The notes below the pieces were generated by a model. That model worked only from the letters and a program-made list of their open reading frames with translations, ran no database searches and was not told the DNA's origin. Shown piece after piece: positions 7,877 through 16,117 of a stretch of DNA of 64,000 nt. Source of the DNA: Cobetia sp. cqz5-12 (lineage in GTDB: Bacteria; Pseudomonadota; Gammaproteobacteria; Pseudomonadales; Halomonadaceae); contig NZ_CP044522.1 of NCBI RefSeq assembly GCF_016495405.1, forward strand, positions 744,001 to 808,000. The letters run 5' to 3'. Numbering within the stretch: position 1 is the first letter of the stretch; each line of letters starts with the position of its first letter. The translations under genes and the position numbers were made by a program.

Positions 7877-9205
7877 TCAGAGAGCATCGCCGAGGGTCTC
7901 GGTGAGTTCGCCAGTGAGAGTGCCAGGCAGAGCCTCTCGCGAGATGGCGCGTGCGATGAGGTCGCCACTGGCGCAGGCCAGCGTGAAGCCAAGACTGCCA
8001 TGGCCGACGTTGAGCCACAGATTGTCCGGGCTGCCCGCTTGCCGAGGGCGGCCAAGGATAGGCGGCCCCTTGGGCGTGCTGGGGCGCAGCCCGGCCCAGG
8101 GGGTAGCCTGCGCGAAATCGCCGGCTTCGGGGAAGGTGTCGCTGGCCAGCTTGCGCAGGGCGGCAATGCGTTGCGCATCCAGTTCGGGGTGGAAGCTGTC
8201 GCGTTCCCGCTGACCGATATCCACCATCGCCGCGACGCGCAGCCGGCGCGATGCCGACGACTCCAGATCGGCATAGACCACCTTGCGTGCCGAGTCGGTG
8301 ACGCTGATACGCGGGGAGGCTGCTTGTGGAATGTCCGCTGCCAGCGCCAAGGTGAGGCTATAGCCCTTGAGGGGTTGCAGGGGGAGGCGGATGCCCAATG
8401 GCTTCACCAGCTCACTTGAGTGATTGCCGGCCGCGATGACGACCTCTTCGACGGCAAGGCATTCTCGGCGGCCATCAAGGTGTCTGAGCTCGAGCTGCGC
8501 GATGCGTCCATTGTGTGCGCTCAGCGGGGCAACGCGCGTGTTGGCGAGGCGCGTGTAGCGCCCGGAGGCCTGCAGCTTGCGCTCCAGCGCCTGGCAGAAG
8601 GCATGGCAATCCGCCGTCTCATCCGAGGCGCTGAAGATGCCACCGGACAGATGGGCTTGCTGGTGGGCCAGTGAGGGCTCCAGCGCGATGCATTGACGTG
8701 CATCAAGTACCTGTTGGTCCTGTGGGGCGACGCGCGCCGCGGCTGCCTTGTCGAGCGTCGCCTGTTCACGATGGATCACCAGCTTGCCGCGCTGCTGCCA
8801 GGCGAAGTCATCGAGGACATCCCGTGTGCGCCACTCTGCCATCACCTGCTGGCTGTGCAGCGCCAGTGAGAGCATCTGCGCTGCGCTGGCCTGATGGGTA
8901 CGGTGATTGCAGGCGGCCAGAAAGCGGGCCATCCAGCGCCATTGTGCGGAGGAAAGCCGCGGGCGCAGTTTCAGTGGTGCTTCATTGCCTGCCAGCAACC
9001 ACTTGATGGCCTGACGGGGCACGCCGTCATCGGCCAGTGGCGCCACATAGCGATAGCTCAGCTGGCCGCCATTGGCGTGGCTGGTCTCGCTGGCGACCTC
9101 GGCATGGGCATCGATCAGAGTCACGCAGTGGCCGGCGCGCACCAGGGCATGGGCACTGGCGAGGCCGATCACGCCGCCTCCGATGACGGTCACGTGGTGT
9201 TGCAT
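7877..9205 (-). CDS. dadA: FAD-dependent D-amino acid dehydrogenase (DadA-like)
   Basis: A DAO-fold flavoprotein, 442 aa, expected to oxidise D-amino acids to 2-oxo acids with electrons passed to the respiratory chain. The dinucleotide-binding motif is VIGGGVIGLASAHAL (G9-G14). The C-terminal FAD motif reads GLRPSTPKGPPILG followed by NVGHGSLGFTLACASG, the DadA signature. The start MQHHVTVIGGG (ATG 9203-9205, preceded by GGGAGC) is chosen; an in-frame extension upstream runs through the regulatory palindrome. No alanine racemase gene accompanies it, so the substrate is uncertain. It is divergent from a LysR regulator. Confidence 0.85.
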   Translation of the reverse strand: MQHHVTVIGGGVIGLASAHALVRAGHCVTLIDAHAEVASETSHANGGQLSYRYVAPLADDGVPRQAIKWLLAGNEAPLKLRPRLSSAQWRWMARFLAACNHRTHQASAAQMLSLALHSQQVMAEWRTRDVLDDFAWQQRGKLVIHREQATLDKAAAARVAPQDQQVLDARQCIALEPSLAHQQAHLSGGIFSASDETADCHAFCQALERKLQASGRYTRLANTRVAPLSAHNGRIAQLELRHLDGRRECLAVEEVVIAAGNHSSELVKPLGIRLPLQPLKGYSLTLALAADIPQAASPRISVTDSARKVVYADLESSASRRLRVAAMVDIGQRERDSFHPELDAQRIAALRKLASDTFPEAGDFAQATPWAGLRPSTPKGPPILGRPRQAGSPDNLWLNVGHGSLGFTLACASGDLIARAISREALPGTLTGELTETLGDAL

Positions 9206-9293
9206 GCTGGGCTCCCGGGTCGCGAAGGTCGTGTTTCGTTGTGCTCGAGCTTGCCGGTCGCTGGCGTGAGTGGCGAATGAAAAGGATGTGCCG

Positions 9294-9316
9294 CCCCATA
9301 ACCCGAGGTTATGGGG
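9294..9316. promoter_or_regulatory. Perfect 23-bp palindrome between dadA and lysR: operator candidate
   Basis: CCCCATAACC (9294-9303), a 3-bp centre, then GGTTATGGGG (9307-9316). The core contains the T-N11-A geometry of LysR-type binding sites (T9299 to A9311). It is placed between divergent starts, as expected for the site of the adjacent LysR protein. Confidence 0.75.
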
Positions 9317-9344
9317 TAACCTGATGCGCGGGCGCTGAAGTGCG

Positions 9345-9380
9345 CCCTCAAGTGAACCCTCAAGCAAGCTCTCAAGTTAG
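9345..9380. repeat. Three 12-bp tandem repeats before lysR
   Basis: TCAAG recurs at 9348, 9360 and 9372 within units of the form CCCTCAAGtgaa, exactly 12 bp apart, ending 32 bp before the lysR start. The function is unknown; it could be a regulator-binding array. Confidence 0.7.
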
Positions 9381-9411
9381 CCTTCTAGACAATCGGACAG
9401 GGAGATAGCGC

Positions 9412-10353
9412 ATGCGGCTCAGGGATCTGGAGATCTTTCACGCCGTCCTGCAGGCCGGCAGCGTGACCGGTGCGGCGCGGTTGCTGCATATCTCCCAGCC
9501 GGCGGCGAGCAAGGCGTTGCAGCAGGTCGAGCGGCAGTGGGGCATTACACTGTTCACGCGCAGTGCAGGGCAGCTTCATCCTACCGAGGAGGCGCGCAAG
9601 CTGGAGGCGGCCAGCCAGGGAATGCTGGGGCAGCTGGACGATGTGAGGCGGCTGGTCGATGGCTTGCGTGAGGGCGAGGCACGCACGCTCAAGGTGGTGG
9701 CAACGCCTGCCATCGCCCAGCAATTGCTGCCGCAGGCGCTGGGGCAGTGGCGCCGGCGTCAGCCGCGAGTCAGCTGTGAGCTGGCGACCCAGCATACCCG
9801 CGAGATCGTCGATGCTCTGCTGCTGCATGAGGTCGATATCGCCTTCACGCTGAGTGCGCCGACGCATCCTGCGCTGATGACGCGCCCGCTGGTGCGCATG
9901 CCGCTCCTGGTGCTCGCGCCTGAGGGGTATTGGGCACAGGACTGTCAGCAAGCGCCGATGACGGTGGCGGAACTCGCCGGTCAGCGCCTGATCGCGCTGG
10001 GGGCGCACGACCCGCTGGCGCGGCGACTCGATGGTTTGCTGGCGCGCGTGGCGCAGGAAGCTTCAAGCGCTTTGCCATCTTCACCGCGCATCGTGACACG
10101 AGTGCAGACCTATCCACTGGCGGCGGCGCTGGTTCAGGCGGGGGAGGGGCTGGCGGTGGTCGATGCGCTCACGGCGCATGCCGCCATCAGGGAGCGTGGC
10201 TTGAGCGCGCGTCAGTTGCCCCAGGCGGGTGAGCTGGAGTTGAGCGCCGTGTGGCGACGCGAGGCGGGTCGCTCGCGGCTGGCGCAGTCGCTGGCAGACC
10301 AGCTCGCCAGACAGGCCGCGCAATGGCTGGAAGTGCCAGTGTTCGAAGCATGA
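9412..10353 (+). CDS. LysR-family transcriptional regulator
   Basis: A 313-aa LTTR. The winged helix-turn-helix lies at residues 3-60 (SVTGAARLLHISQPAASKAL), followed by the periplasmic-binding-like effector domain (RTLKVVATPAIAQQLLPQAL). The gene is divergent from the dadA-like dehydrogenase with a perfect LysR-type palindrome between them, so local control of dadA and autoregulation is the simplest reading. The inducer is not evident; an amino acid is plausible from the neighbour. A terminator follows. Confidence 0.92.
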   Translation: MRLRDLEIFHAVLQAGSVTGAARLLHISQPAASKALQQVERQWGITLFTRSAGQLHPTEEARKLEAASQGMLGQLDDVRRLVDGLREGEARTLKVVATPAIAQQLLPQALGQWRRRQPRVSCELATQHTREIVDALLLHEVDIAFTLSAPTHPALMTRPLVRMPLLVLAPEGYWAQDCQQAPMTVAELAGQRLIALGAHDPLARRLDGLLARVAQEASSALPSSPRIVTRVQTYPLAAALVQAGEGLAVVDALTAHAAIRERGLSARQLPQAGELELSAVWRREAGRSRLAQSLADQLARQAAQWLEVPVFEA

Positions 10354-10392
10354 ACAAGGCTGGTGAATGGTGTTCGCATGATGAGAACGCAG

Positions 10393-10428
10393 AACGCCCC
10401 TGACCTCGTGGGAGATCAGGGGCGTTTT
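10393..10428 (+). terminator. Intrinsic terminator of lysR
   Basis: The stem AACGCCCCTGA (10393-10403) pairs with TCAGGGGCGTT (10416-10426), followed by T residues. It also separates the convergent ychF. Confidence 0.85.
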
Positions 10429-10484
10429 ATGCAGCATCAGACGCTTTCAGGCTGGCTCACCAGGCACTGACTGCGCCCGAGGCC

Positions 10485-11576
10485 TCAGACATTGAAGCGA
10501 TAGTGCACCACGTCGCCATCCTTGAGGATGTAGTCCTTGCCTTCCAGGCGCCACTTCCCGGCATCCTTGGCACCTTGCTCGCCCTTGTAGGCGATGAAGT
10601 CGTCATAGGAGATGACTTCGGCGCGAATGAAGCCTTTCTGGAAGTCGGTGTGGATGACGCCGGCGCCTTCCGGTGCGGTAGCGCCGATCTTGACGGTCCA
10701 GGCACGCACTTCCTTCACGCCAGCGGTGAAGTAGGTCTGCAGGCCCAGCAGCTCGTAACCGGCACGGATGACGCGATCCAGGCCCGGCTCTTCCATGCCC
10801 AGCTCGTCGAGGAACATCTCGCGCTCTTCCTCGTCCAGCTCGGCGATCTCGGCTTCGATCTTGTTGCACACCGGCACGACGCTGGCGCCTTCATTGGCAG
10901 CGATGCCACGCACGATATCGAGGTAGGGATTGTTCTCGAAGCCCTCCTCGCTGACGTTGGCGATGTACATGGTCGGCTTGAGGGTCAGGAAGCCGAAGCC
11001 ACGCACGATCTTGAGGTCGTCATCGCTGAGGCCGAAGCTGCGCAGCGGCTGGCCTTCGGCCAGGTGCGGCTGGATACGCTCCAGTACGGCCTTGGTGGCG
11101 ATGGCTTCCTTGTCGCCACCCTTGGCGACACGTGCCAGGCGCTGGATGCTGCGCTCGACGCTGTCGAGGTCGGCCAGGGCCAGCTCGATGTTGATGGTTT
11201 CAATGTCGGCGGCCGGATCGACGTGGTTGGCGACGTGGATGACATTGTCATCCTCAAAGCAGCGCACCACGTGTGCGATGGCATCGGTCTCGCGGATGTT
11301 GGCCAGGAACTTGTTGCCCAGACCTTCGCCCTTGGAAGCGCCCGCGACCAGACCCGCGATGTCGACGAATTCCATGGTGGTCGGGATCACCTTCTCCGGC
11401 TTGACGATCTCGGCCAGCGCGTTCAGGCGAGGGTCAGGCATCGGCACGATGCCGGTGTTCGGCTCGATGGTGCAGAAGGGGAAGTTCTCGGCGTCAATGC
11501 CAGACTTGGTCAGTGCATTGAAGAGAGTGGACTTGCCGACGTTCGGCAGGCCGACGATGCCGCAATTGAAACCCAT
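10485..11576 (-). CDS. ychF: Redox-responsive ATPase/GTPase YchF (OLA1 family)
   Basis: A cytoplasmic Obg-family P-loop protein, 363 aa, identical in length to E. coli YchF. The P-loop is GLPNVGKS (residues 9-16), the switch region is [17 protein letters not shown], the NKIEAE motif occupies the G4 position (ATP preference in this family), and a TGS domain sits at the C-terminus. ATG 11576 gives the family N-terminus MGFNCGIVG. In this conserved locus it follows pth, but about 300 bp of empty sequence separates the two, so it probably has its own promoter. Confidence 0.97.
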   Translation of the reverse strand: MGFNCGIVGLPNVGKSTLFNALTKSGIDAENFPFCTIEPNTGIVPMPDPRLNALAEIVKPEKVIPTTMEFVDIAGLVAGASKGEGLGNKFLANIRETDAIAHVVRCFEDDNVIHVANHVDPAADIETINIELALADLDSVERSIQRLARVAKGGDKEAIATKAVLERIQPHLAEGQPLRSFGLSDDDLKIVRGFGFLTLKPTMYIANVSEEGFENNPYLDIVRGIAANEGASVVPVCNKIEAEIAELDEEEREMFLDELGMEEPGLDRVIRAGYELLGLQTYFTAGVKEVRAWTVKIGATAPEGAGVIHTDFQKGFIRAEVISYDDFIAYKGEQGAKDAGKWRLEGKDYILKDGDVVHYRFNV

Positions 11577-11874
11577 GGCGCTAGATCCTGGTGTGACGTA
11601 TCGAATGGGGCGTGGCGCTGGCAGTCGTCTCGACCAGCAGGCTCTGAGTGCACGGGCACTGGGCATGCGGGGAAACGAGTGGGCAGGCACGGAATGAAGA
11701 CAGGCGGGAAGTGTAAGGCCTCATGCCGCCGAGGTCATCCATTGGGCGCATGTCGCGCGACAAATGATGCCTTTTGCTGCTGATCGCGTGGCGAGACGCG
11801 CGCACGCAAGCGAGGTGATGCGCTGAGCGAATCACCGAAATTCGGAGAGGGGTGATGCCGGGTGTTGCAGAGGT

Positions 11875-12459
11875 TCAGCTCTTGAAGGAATGCAGGCGAT
11901 TCATGGCCCGCGCCCATTCGCCACTGATGGCGTCGGGGAGGGTCATCACCACTTCGTCGATGGCGTCGTCGATGGACTGGCGTTCAGCCTTGCCGGGACG
12001 TCCGAGCACGAAGTTGGTCACCAGCTTGGCATTGCCGGGGTGGCCGATGCCGATGCGGGCACGATGGAACGATTTGTCGTTGCCCAGTGCGCTGATGATG
12101 TCGCGCAATCCGTTGTGACCACCATGGCCGCCACCCTGCTTGTAGCGGGCGGTGCCGGGGTCGATGTCCAGCTCATCGTGGGCGACGAGCAGTTCATCCG
12201 GGGCGAGCTTGTAGAAGTTGCACAATGCGGCCACGGCCTGACCGCTGCGATTCATGAACGTCGATGGGAACAGCAAATGCAGATCCTGACCGGCGAAGTG
12301 GACCTTCGCGTATTGGCCATGGAACTTGCGTTCCGGACGCAACGTGGTGTGACCGTGGCGCGCAAGAGCGTCAAGGAGCCAGACGCCGGCATTGTGACGG
12401 GTGTCTTCGTATTCGCTCCCCGGGTTACCGAGGCCGATGATCGCTTTCACTCGTGACAT
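11875..12459 (-). CDS. pth: Peptidyl-tRNA hydrolase
   Basis: Cleaves peptidyl-tRNA released by drop-off, recycling tRNA. 194 aa, the usual length. Conserved elements: IIGLGNPGSEY at the start, the catalytic His in TRHN (H22), FMNRSG, and the DELDIDPG and GGGHGGHNGLRD motifs. It lies 29 bp downstream of rplY on the same strand, the standard rplY-pth arrangement, and is likely co-transcribed with it. Confidence 0.97.
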   Translation of the reverse strand: MSRVKAIIGLGNPGSEYEDTRHNAGVWLLDALARHGHTTLRPERKFHGQYAKVHFAGQDLHLLFPSTFMNRSGQAVAALCNFYKLAPDELLVAHDELDIDPGTARYKQGGGHGGHNGLRDIISALGNDKSFHRARIGIGHPGNAKLVTNFVLGRPGKAERQSIDDAIDEVVMTLPDAISGEWARAMNRLHSFKS

Positions 12460-12488
12460 GCGCTGTCTGGCTCCTTGATCAGGCTGCG

Positions 12489-13124
12489 TTATTCTGCAGC
12501 AGGTGCTTCTTCGCCTTCAGCAGCATCTTCTGCGTCAGCAGAGATGTTCGGACGAGTGACGTTGACCACAGCGGTGTCGTGATCGGCACCGTGGGACAGG
12601 GCAACGGACTCGGCGCCTTCCGGCAGAGCGATGTCGGACAGGTGCAGGGTGTGGCCAACTTCCAGCTTGGACACGTCCAGCTCCAGGTATTCCGGCAGGG
12701 CGGCCGGCAGGCAGCTGATTTCGACGTCAGTCGCCAGGACGTGCAGGACGCCGTCCTGGTCCTTGACACCGACACAGGCTTCCTGACCAGTGATGTGCAG
12801 CGGCACGTTCATGGTCAGTTTGTGGGTCGGATCGATGCGCAGGAAGTCGACGTGAGTCAGCAGCGGCTTGAACGGGTGACGCTGCAGGTCACGGATGACG
12901 ACTTTCTCGGTCTTGCCCGCAACATTCAGGGTGATGATGGAGGAGTAGAACGCCTCATCGTCAACCGCCTTGTACAGGCTCGGCTTGTCGATCATGACCG
13001 GAGTCGGGGCCTGGTCGGCACCGTAGATGATGGCCGGCACGAAGTCGTTCGTACGACGCAGGCGGCGGCTCGCACCTTTCCCCAGGTCTTCACGAACTTC
13101 AGCATTCAGTTTGAACAGTTTCAT
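12489..13124 (-). CDS. rplY: 50S ribosomal protein L25/Ctc
   Basis: A 5S rRNA-binding ribosomal protein of the long TL5/Ctc form, 211 aa. It has an N-terminal L25 domain (about 1-95), a C-terminal beta domain (about 95-185) and an acidic Ala/Glu tail ([15 protein letters not shown]). It sits between prs and pth. Two strong hairpins lie in the 179-bp leader after prs and may influence its expression. GAGGT precedes the ATG. Confidence 0.97.
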   Translation of the reverse strand: MKLFKLNAEVREDLGKGASRRLRRTNDFVPAIIYGADQAPTPVMIDKPSLYKAVDDEAFYSSIITLNVAGKTEKVVIRDLQRHPFKPLLTHVDFLRIDPTHKLTMNVPLHITGQEACVGVKDQDGVLHVLATDVEISCLPAALPEYLELDVSKLEVGHTLHLSDIALPEGAESVALSHGADHDTAVVNVTRPNISADAEDAAEGEEAPAAE

Positions 13125-13194
13125 TTTGCAGATACCTCAAGGGTCTAATGAGAATCCGGCAGCCCCCGCGACCAGAGCGCTACCGGATCCATGA

Positions 13195-13222
13195 GGCCGG
13201 CCCGGAGATTTCCGGGCCGGCC
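13195..13222. other. Perfect hairpin I in the prs-rplY interval
   Basis: The 12-bp GC-rich arms GGCCGGCCCGGA (13195-13206) and 13211-13222 are separated by 4 nt. No T tract follows on the minus strand, so it is not a classic terminator. It would form in the rplY leader or prs 3' end. Confidence 0.75.
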
Positions 13223-13228
13223 GCTTGT

Positions 13229-13252
13229 CGGCAGATGACGGATCATCTGCCG
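13229..13252. other. Perfect hairpin II in the prs-rplY interval
   Basis: CGGCAGATGA (13229-13238) pairs with TCATCTGCCG (13243-13252), again with a 4-nt loop and no T tract. It is 6 bp from hairpin I. Confidence 0.75.
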
Positions 13253-13303
13253 TTGTCAGTGCCTGTTCCACGAGCAGCGGCGAGCAGGGCCCGCCGACAG
13301 GAC

Positions 13304-14245
13304 TCAGTGGAACATGGCGCTGACGGATTCTTCATTGCTGACGCGACGGATCGCCTCGGCGATCAGGCCAGCGACTGTCAGCTGGCGGATCTTGCCGGAA
13401 CGACGCGCGGCGTCGGACAGCGGGATGGTGTCGGCAACCACCACTTCGTCGAGGACGGAGTTGGTGATGTTGTCGACCGCCGGGCCGGACAGGATCGCGT
13501 GGGACGCATAGGCCACGACGCGGTTGGCGCCATGATCCTTGAGTGCCTCGCCCGCCTTGCACAGGGTGCCGGCGGTATCGATCATGTCATCGACCAGCAC
13601 ACAGGTGCGGTCCTTGATATCACCGATGATGTTCATCACCTGGGCCTGGTTGGCCTGGGGACGACGCTTGTCGATGATGGCCAGCTCGCAGTTGAGCTGC
13701 TTGGCGATGGCACGGGCACGTACCACGCCGCCCACATCCGGGGAGACGACGATCAGATTGTCATAGTTCTGACGTTCGATGTCGTCGAGCAGGATCGGTG
13801 AGCCGTAGACGTTGTCCACCGGCACATCGAAGAAGCCCTGGATCTGATCGGCATGCAGGTCCATGGTCATGACGCGATTGACGCCAGCCTTGACCATCAT
13901 GTCCGCGACCACCTTCGCCGAGATCGGCACGCGAGCAGAGCGCACGCGGCGGTCCTGACGGGCGTAACCGAAGTAGGGAACGACCGCAGTGATACGCGCC
14001 GCAGACGCACGACGCAACGCGTCCACCATCAGGATCAGCTCCATCAGGTTGTCGTTGGTCGGTGCGCAGGTGGACTGCATGATGAAGACGTCCTTGCCGC
14101 GGACGTTTTCGTTGATTTCTACCGCAATCTCGCCATCGCTGAACTGACCGACGGTTGCATGGCCCAGGCGGGTATCGAGGGCTTCAGCTACCTTGCGGGC
14201 GAGAGCGGGATTGGCATTCCCCGCGAATACCATCAGTTTTGACAC
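13304..14245 (-). CDS. prs: Ribose-phosphate pyrophosphokinase
   Basis: Makes PRPP from ribose 5-phosphate and ATP for nucleotide, NAD, His and Trp synthesis. 313 aa. Signatures: [10 protein letters not shown] at the start, [27 protein letters not shown] (ATP site), [11 protein letters not shown] and the PRPP loop [13 protein letters not shown]. The start is GTG (14243-14245) preceded by AAGGTGG. It is preceded by tRNA-Gln and ispE on the same strand, the order also known in Pseudomonas. Confidence 0.98.
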   Translation of the reverse strand: MSKLMVFAGNANPALARKVAEALDTRLGHATVGQFSDGEIAVEINENVRGKDVFIMQSTCAPTNDNLMELILMVDALRRASAARITAVVPYFGYARQDRRVRSARVPISAKVVADMMVKAGVNRVMTMDLHADQIQGFFDVPVDNVYGSPILLDDIERQNYDNLIVVSPDVGGVVRARAIAKQLNCELAIIDKRRPQANQAQVMNIIGDIKDRTCVLVDDMIDTAGTLCKAGEALKDHGANRVVAYASHAILSGPAVDNITNSVLDEVVVADTIPLSDAARRSGKIRQLTVAGLIAEAIRRVSNEESVSAMFH

Positions 14246-14317
14246 GCGCAGCCACCTTTGGAGTCTTGTGGGATCTCGGGAGTGGAGAATTCCGGGTTGA
14301 CCGGGAACGGCCAGGAT

Positions 14318-14392
14318 TGGCTGGGGTACCAGGATTCGAACCTGGGAATGTCGGTACCAGAAACCGGTGCCTTACCACTTGGCGATACCCCA
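14318..14392 (-). tRNA. tRNA-Gln (CTG)
   Basis: A 75-nt cloverleaf. The acceptor TGGGGTA pairs with TACCCCA, the anticodon loop is TTCTGGT (anticodon CTG), and discriminator G plus CCA are encoded. The outer anticodon-stem pair appears as C27-A43, where E. coli has C-G. A tRNA-Gln at this spot between ispE and prs is conserved in gammaproteobacteria. Confidence 0.93.
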
Positions 14393-14421
14393 GCAACGTT
14401 CACTTCAACCAGTTGCTGTGC

Positions 14422-15294
14422 TCAGGCCGAAGCCAGAGCGGCATGTAGAGGGGAGATATTGCAACCGCGTGCCGAGAAGGCGTGCCACATCGGGCGCTCG
14501 AGTTCGAGTCGACCCAGCACCTCGCTGGCCTGTCGTGCGTCGTCAAACGCACAGAACACACAGGCGCCGGTGCCCGTCAGTCTGGCGGTGCCGAACTGGT
14601 CCAGCCAGTCCAGGGCGTCGGCGACTGCCGGGTACAAAGTGCGCACTACGACTTCACAGTCGTTGCGGCCCCCCTGCAGTGCGCGCGCCATACTAATCGC
14701 GAGGCTGGAACGTGTCAATTGCGGGTGGCCGAACACGGCGGGTGTCGCGACCTCGATTCCGGGGTGGATCACCACGAACCATGGGGTGTCCAGCGGGGCC
14801 GGCACCAGGCGTTCACCGATGCCTTCGGCCCAGGCGGCGAAGCCGCGCACGAAGACCGGCACATCCGCGCCAAGCGACAGGCCGAGCTCGGCAAGGGCAT
14901 CTTCGCCAAGCTCGAGCCCCCAGAGTCTGTCCAGTGCCAGCAGGGTCGTGGCGGCGTCGCTGCTGCCGCCCCCCAGACCGCCGCCCATCGGCAGCACCTT
15001 CTCGAGTCGGATATCGACCCCCGGCAGGGCGCCTGTACTCGCCACCTTGCCACGGGCGACTGCCGCTTCTCTCAACAGGCGCGCGGCGCGCACGATCAGG
15101 TTGGCCTCTTCGGGCACACCTTCAATAGGCGGCGAGAGGCGGATGGCCTCATCGTCGCGCAGCGTGAAGCTGAGGTTGTCGCCGTGCTCGAGAAACTGGA
15201 ACAGCGTCTGCAGCTCGTGATAGCCATCGGCGCGCTGGCCCGTGATATGCAGCATGCGGTTGAGCTTGGCCGGTGCCGGCAGGGTGAGAGTCAT
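14422..15294 (-). CDS. ispE: 4-diphosphocytidyl-2-C-methyl-D-erythritol kinase
   Basis: A GHMP kinase of the MEP isoprenoid pathway that phosphorylates CDP-methylerythritol. 290 aa from the chosen start (E. coli 283). PAPAKLN at the N-terminus, GQRADGYHELQT, and the ATP-binding loop PMGGGLGGGSSDAA at about residues 102-115 are diagnostic. An in-frame ATG at 15327 would add 11 residues; the downstream ATG fits homologues better, though neither has a clear Shine-Dalgarno. It follows lolB and is probably translationally coupled. Confidence 0.95.
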   Translation of the reverse strand: MTLTLPAPAKLNRMLHITGQRADGYHELQTLFQFLEHGDNLSFTLRDDEAIRLSPPIEGVPEEANLIVRAARLLREAAVARGKVASTGALPGVDIRLEKVLPMGGGLGGGSSDAATTLLALDRLWGLELGEDALAELGLSLGADVPVFVRGFAAWAEGIGERLVPAPLDTPWFVVIHPGIEVATPAVFGHPQLTRSSLAISMARALQGGRNDCEVVVRTLYPAVADALDWLDQFGTARLTGTGACVFCAFDDARQASEVLGRLELERPMWHAFSARGCNISPLHAALASA

Positions 15295-15350
15295 GGTCGA
15301 TGCGAATGCGGATGCAGCTGTCGTCATGGAAGAAGGAGAAGGTGTCACGA

Positions 15351-15995
15351 TCACAGCGCCTGCCACTGGTTGACGATCAGAGTGGCGGTGAGGTCGCCGT
15401 AGTAGAGCTTCATCTTGCGCGGCAGCCACAGGCCTTCGGCGCGGGTCCAGTCCTGATAGTCCACTTCCCAGCCGTTCTGGTAGAGGGTGGTCGGGAAGCC
15501 CAGTTCATCTGTCTCGAGGTCATGCTCACCAGCGGCCGGTACGCCGCGTACCCAGTTGTCTAGGGCGCCCAGAGGCAATGACCAGCCCAGTTGCGCCAGC
15601 ATCAGGCTCTCGGCATCCGGGGCCTCGAAGTCCCCCTCGGAGGAGGAGAGGCGCACGCCATCGGTGTCGCGGATCAGGGTCGTGCGCCCCGCGCCCAGCG
15701 GGCCGGTGATCAGCATGTGGTAGTCATCGCCGTCCTGCTGCCAGTCGAGGTTGGCGCTGTGGCCTTCCTCGGGGGTGCGAATGCCGACCTTGCCCGCCAG
15801 CTGCCAGTGGGTCAGGGCGGCGAGTTGTGCGTCCTGTTGCTGCCAGTCGCCATCGCTGCGCGTCAGGTCCCCGGCATTGTCGCTGGCCATCTGGCTGGCG
15901 CAGCCGCTGAGTACCAGGGTCATGGCCAGCAGGGCTGGCCCGAGCAGGCGGCGTGCCTGGCTCGGCAGGGAGAGTGGCAGGGGAGAAGTGATCAT
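15351..15995 (-). CDS. lolB: Outer-membrane lipoprotein receptor LolB
   Basis: Accepts lipoproteins from LolA and inserts them in the outer membrane. 214 aa with a lipoprotein signal peptide and lipobox LSGC (C32). The body carries HWQLAGKVGIRTPEEGHSANLDW and the later GWSLPLGALDNWVRG region typical of LolB. It lies between the TPR lipoprotein and ispE, the usual genomic setting. The residue after Cys32 is Ala, consistent with outer-membrane sorting. Confidence 0.95.
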   Translation of the reverse strand: MITSPLPLSLPSQARRLLGPALLAMTLVLSGCASQMASDNAGDLTRSDGDWQQQDAQLAALTHWQLAGKVGIRTPEEGHSANLDWQQDGDDYHMLITGPLGAGRTTLIRDTDGVRLSSSEGDFEAPDAESLMLAQLGWSLPLGALDNWVRGVPAAGEHDLETDELGFPTTLYQNGWEVDYQDWTRAEGLWLPRKMKLYYGDLTATLIVNQWQAL

Positions 15996-16117
15996 GACGC
16001 GAAAGCCTTCCGGATGGCGAGAAGATGAGTGGCGGTGAGTGAGACTCCACTCACTGACGGGTCAGGATAATGGACTCGCCAGTGGGCAGAAAGTGCCGGA
16101 TGTCCTGGCAGTGCCCT

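Noticed and set aside
15295..15429. N-terminal extensions of ispE from 15327 or 15429
   Set aside because: They overlap or abut lolB, have no family similarity and no better ribosome site; homologues begin near PAPAKLN.
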